From contig NZ_JBJGED010000013.1 in the NCBI RefSeq assembly GCF_045062745.1, positions 62,001-126,000 of the forward strand: 64,000 nt of DNA, read 5' to 3'. Position 1 is the stretch's first letter, and every line of letters starts with the position of its first letter. A program made the position numbers and the translations under genes. Under the pieces are notes generated by a model. It made no database searches, was not told the origin of the DNA, and worked only from the letters and a program-made list of their open reading frames with translations. Source of the DNA: Paenibacillus_AA sp045062745 (lineage in GTDB: Bacteria > Bacillota > Bacilli > Paenibacillales > NBRC-103111). Of this stretch, positions 62,686-64,000 are shown in pieces.

Positions 62686-64000
62686 TTAAGCCGTCGCATA
62701 CTCGAACCGGTAAGTGCCCGAGCCGAGCTCGACCTGAAGTCCTGCCGCCGACGGCTGTACCGAGAGGATGCCCGATGCCTCGGCCAGCGGGGTGCCGCTC
62801 TCGTGGACACCTGATCCCGTCCCGGATGCGCCCGGCAGCGTGACGACCGCCTCCGTATTCGCCGGGATGGTCACGGCGACGACGATCCGCCCGTCAGGGA
62901 GCGTCTCCCAGCCGGAGGCGATTTCCCCGTACATCGAGTCGTGAGCCGCTTCGACAAGCGTGAGCGACGAGGTTAATGTAGGCGCGATGCGAATCTTCTT
63001 GTAGCCCGGCCGCTCCGGGTCGGTCTCGATGCCGGCCGCCACCTGGTACAGCCAATCGCCGATCGAGCCGTAGGCGTAGTGGTTGAACGAGTTCATGTCG
63101 TCGCTCCAGAACGTCCCGTCCGGCTTGATGCCGTCCCAATGCTCCCAGATCGTCGTCGCCCCCTGCAGCACGGAGTACAGCCAAGACGGGTATTCCTGCT
63201 GCAGCACAAGTCCATACGCCTGCTCTGTATAACCATAGCGGCTCAGGGCATGGCACAAGTAAGGGGTGCCGACGAAGCCGGTTGTCAGCCGACCCTTGTT
63301 CTCCTGAATATACTCGGCCAGAATCGATGCCGCGCGTGGGCGATGCCGCTCCTCCAGCAGATCGAAGGCGAGCGCCAGCGCATAGGCGGTCTGCGTCGGC
63401 GAAGCGACTCGGCCGTTCGGCGTCACGAACTCCTGGCGGAACGCCTCCACGATCCGCTCGTACAGCTCCTCGTAGCCGGCCGCGTCCTCAGCCTTGTTCA
63501 GCACGCGGGCCGTCTTGGCCAAGAGCTGCGTGGAGTAGGCGTAGAACGCAGTTGCGATCAGGTCGCGCGGCGTCGCGCCGATATAGCTGCCTTCCTTGGC
63601 GTCGAGGGCGACCCAGTCGCCGAAGTGGAAGCCGGTGTTCCACAAATATTCGTTGTCCCCCTGCGACCTCATATAGCCGATCCACTTTTGCATGCTCTCG
63701 TATTGATTTTCCAATATGCGCGTGTCCCCATAGCATTCGTAAATCGTCCAAGGGCAGATGACGGCGGCGTCGCCCCAGGCGGCCGAAGAGTGCGAATCCG
63801 GCTTCAGCACATGCGGAATGACGAACGGTACCCCGCCGTCAGGCAGCTGCTCCGCGGCCAAGTCCTTCAGCCATTTGGTGAAAAAGGGCGCGACGTTCAT
63901 ATTGAACGCGGCCGTCCGGACAAACACCTGCGCATCGCCCGTCCAGCCCAGCCGCTCGTCGCGCTGAGGGCAATCGGTCGGGATGTCAAGGAAGTTGCCT
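62686..64000 (-). CDS. Alpha-L-rhamnosidase, glycoside hydrolase family 78 (C-terminal part; N-terminus outside window)
   Basis: About 438 codons are visible up to the window edge. They open with DIPTDCPQRDERLGWTGD, the acidic signature of GH78 enzymes, followed by the alpha/alpha-barrel with WGDAAVICPWTIYECYGD, FHFGDWVALDA, TTIWEHWDGIKPDGTF and FNHYAYGSIGDWLYQVAAG, and then the C-terminal beta-sandwich. It removes terminal rhamnose from plant glycans such as rhamnogalacturonan or flavonoid glycosides. No signal can be judged because the start is missing. The broken SDR gene follows on the same strand after 75 bases. Confidence 0.93.
   Translation of the reverse strand, partial: GNFLDIPTDCPQRDERLGWTGDAQVFVRTAAFNMNVAPFFTKWLKDLAAEQLPDGGVPFVIPHVLKPDSHSSAAWGDAAVICPWTIYECYGDTRILENQYESMQKWIGYMRSQGDNEYLWNTGFHFGDWVALDAKEGSYIGATPRDLIATAFYAYSTQLLAKTARVLNKAEDAAGYEELYERIVEAFRQEFVTPNGRVASPTQTAYALALAFDLLEERHRPRAASILAEYIQENKGRLTTGFVGTPYLCHALSRYGYTEQAYGLVLQQEYPSWLYSVLQGATTIWEHWDGIKPDGTFWSDDMNSFNHYAYGSIGDWLYQVAAGIETDPERPGYKKIRIAPTLTSSLTLVEAAHDSMYGEIASGWETLPDGRIVVAVTIPANTEAVVTLPGASGTGSGVHESGTPLAEASGILSVQPSAAGLQVELGSGTYRFEYATA

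Overview
The window looks like chromosomal DNA of an endospore-forming member of the Paenibacillaceae (Paenibacillus or a close relative). It has moderately GC-rich Bacilli-type genes with strong GGAGG ribosome sites and many TTG/GTG starts. It carries a gerA-type germinant-receptor operon and a YheC/D spore-coat ATP-grasp protein. It also has YesM/YesN two-component genes, three large carbohydrate-type binding lipoproteins, two LplB/LplC-type permease pairs with no local ATPase, five Gfo/Idh/MocA oxidoreductases, a xylose operon and a GH78 alpha-L-rhamnosidase. This is the accessory polysaccharide-use content of a soil or plant-associated spore former.

Layout. 1-148: N-terminus of an AraC-type regulator on the minus strand, cut by the window edge. 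396-6203: cluster of a binding lipoprotein, TIM-barrel isomerase, AT-rich FAD oxidoreductase, metallo-beta-lactamase-fold hydrolase and histidine phosphatase, closed by a terminator. 6441-19381: long operon of a polysaccharide deacetylase, binding lipoprotein, two permeases, DegT-type aminotransferase, nitrilase-superfamily amidohydrolase, a 1728-residue secreted FG-GAP/discoidin protein and a second, duplicated nitrilase. 19559-22439: class B penicillin-binding protein and YheC/D-like protein. 22515-26164 (minus): germination genes in the order B-A-C. 26307-28149: oxidoreductase and GNAT acetyltransferase. 28320-38046: YesM/YesN sensor-regulator pair, two permeases, binding lipoprotein and an unrecognised 848-residue protein. 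38196-47913: a membrane-anchored SurA/PrsA-like protein and two giant secreted beta-helix proteins that share a nearly identical core. 47976-55185: xylR (minus) divergent from xylA-xylB, followed by two Gfo/Idh oxidoreductases around a ThuA-like protein. 55267-58279: AraC regulator divergent from two more oxidoreductases. 58280-59969: about 1.7 kb without genes, filled by degenerate repeats. 59970-61784: recQ. 61845-62610 (minus): SDR oxidoreductase broken by a one-base frameshift. 62686-64000 (minus): partial GH78 rhamnosidase.

How it fits together. Several modules pair a sensor or regulator, a binding protein and permeases with secreted or cytoplasmic sugar enzymes, so most of the window serves sensing, uptake and breakdown of plant-type or amino-substituted polysaccharides. 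Pentose use is the clearest case: two matching ROK-type operator candidates flank the xylA promoter region.

The observations most worth follow-up are the two-part repeat array upstream of recQ, the duplicated nitrilases enclosing the giant FG-GAP gene, and the tandem beta-helix genes that look recently homogenised. No tRNA, rRNA, IS element, prophage or CRISPR array was recognised.
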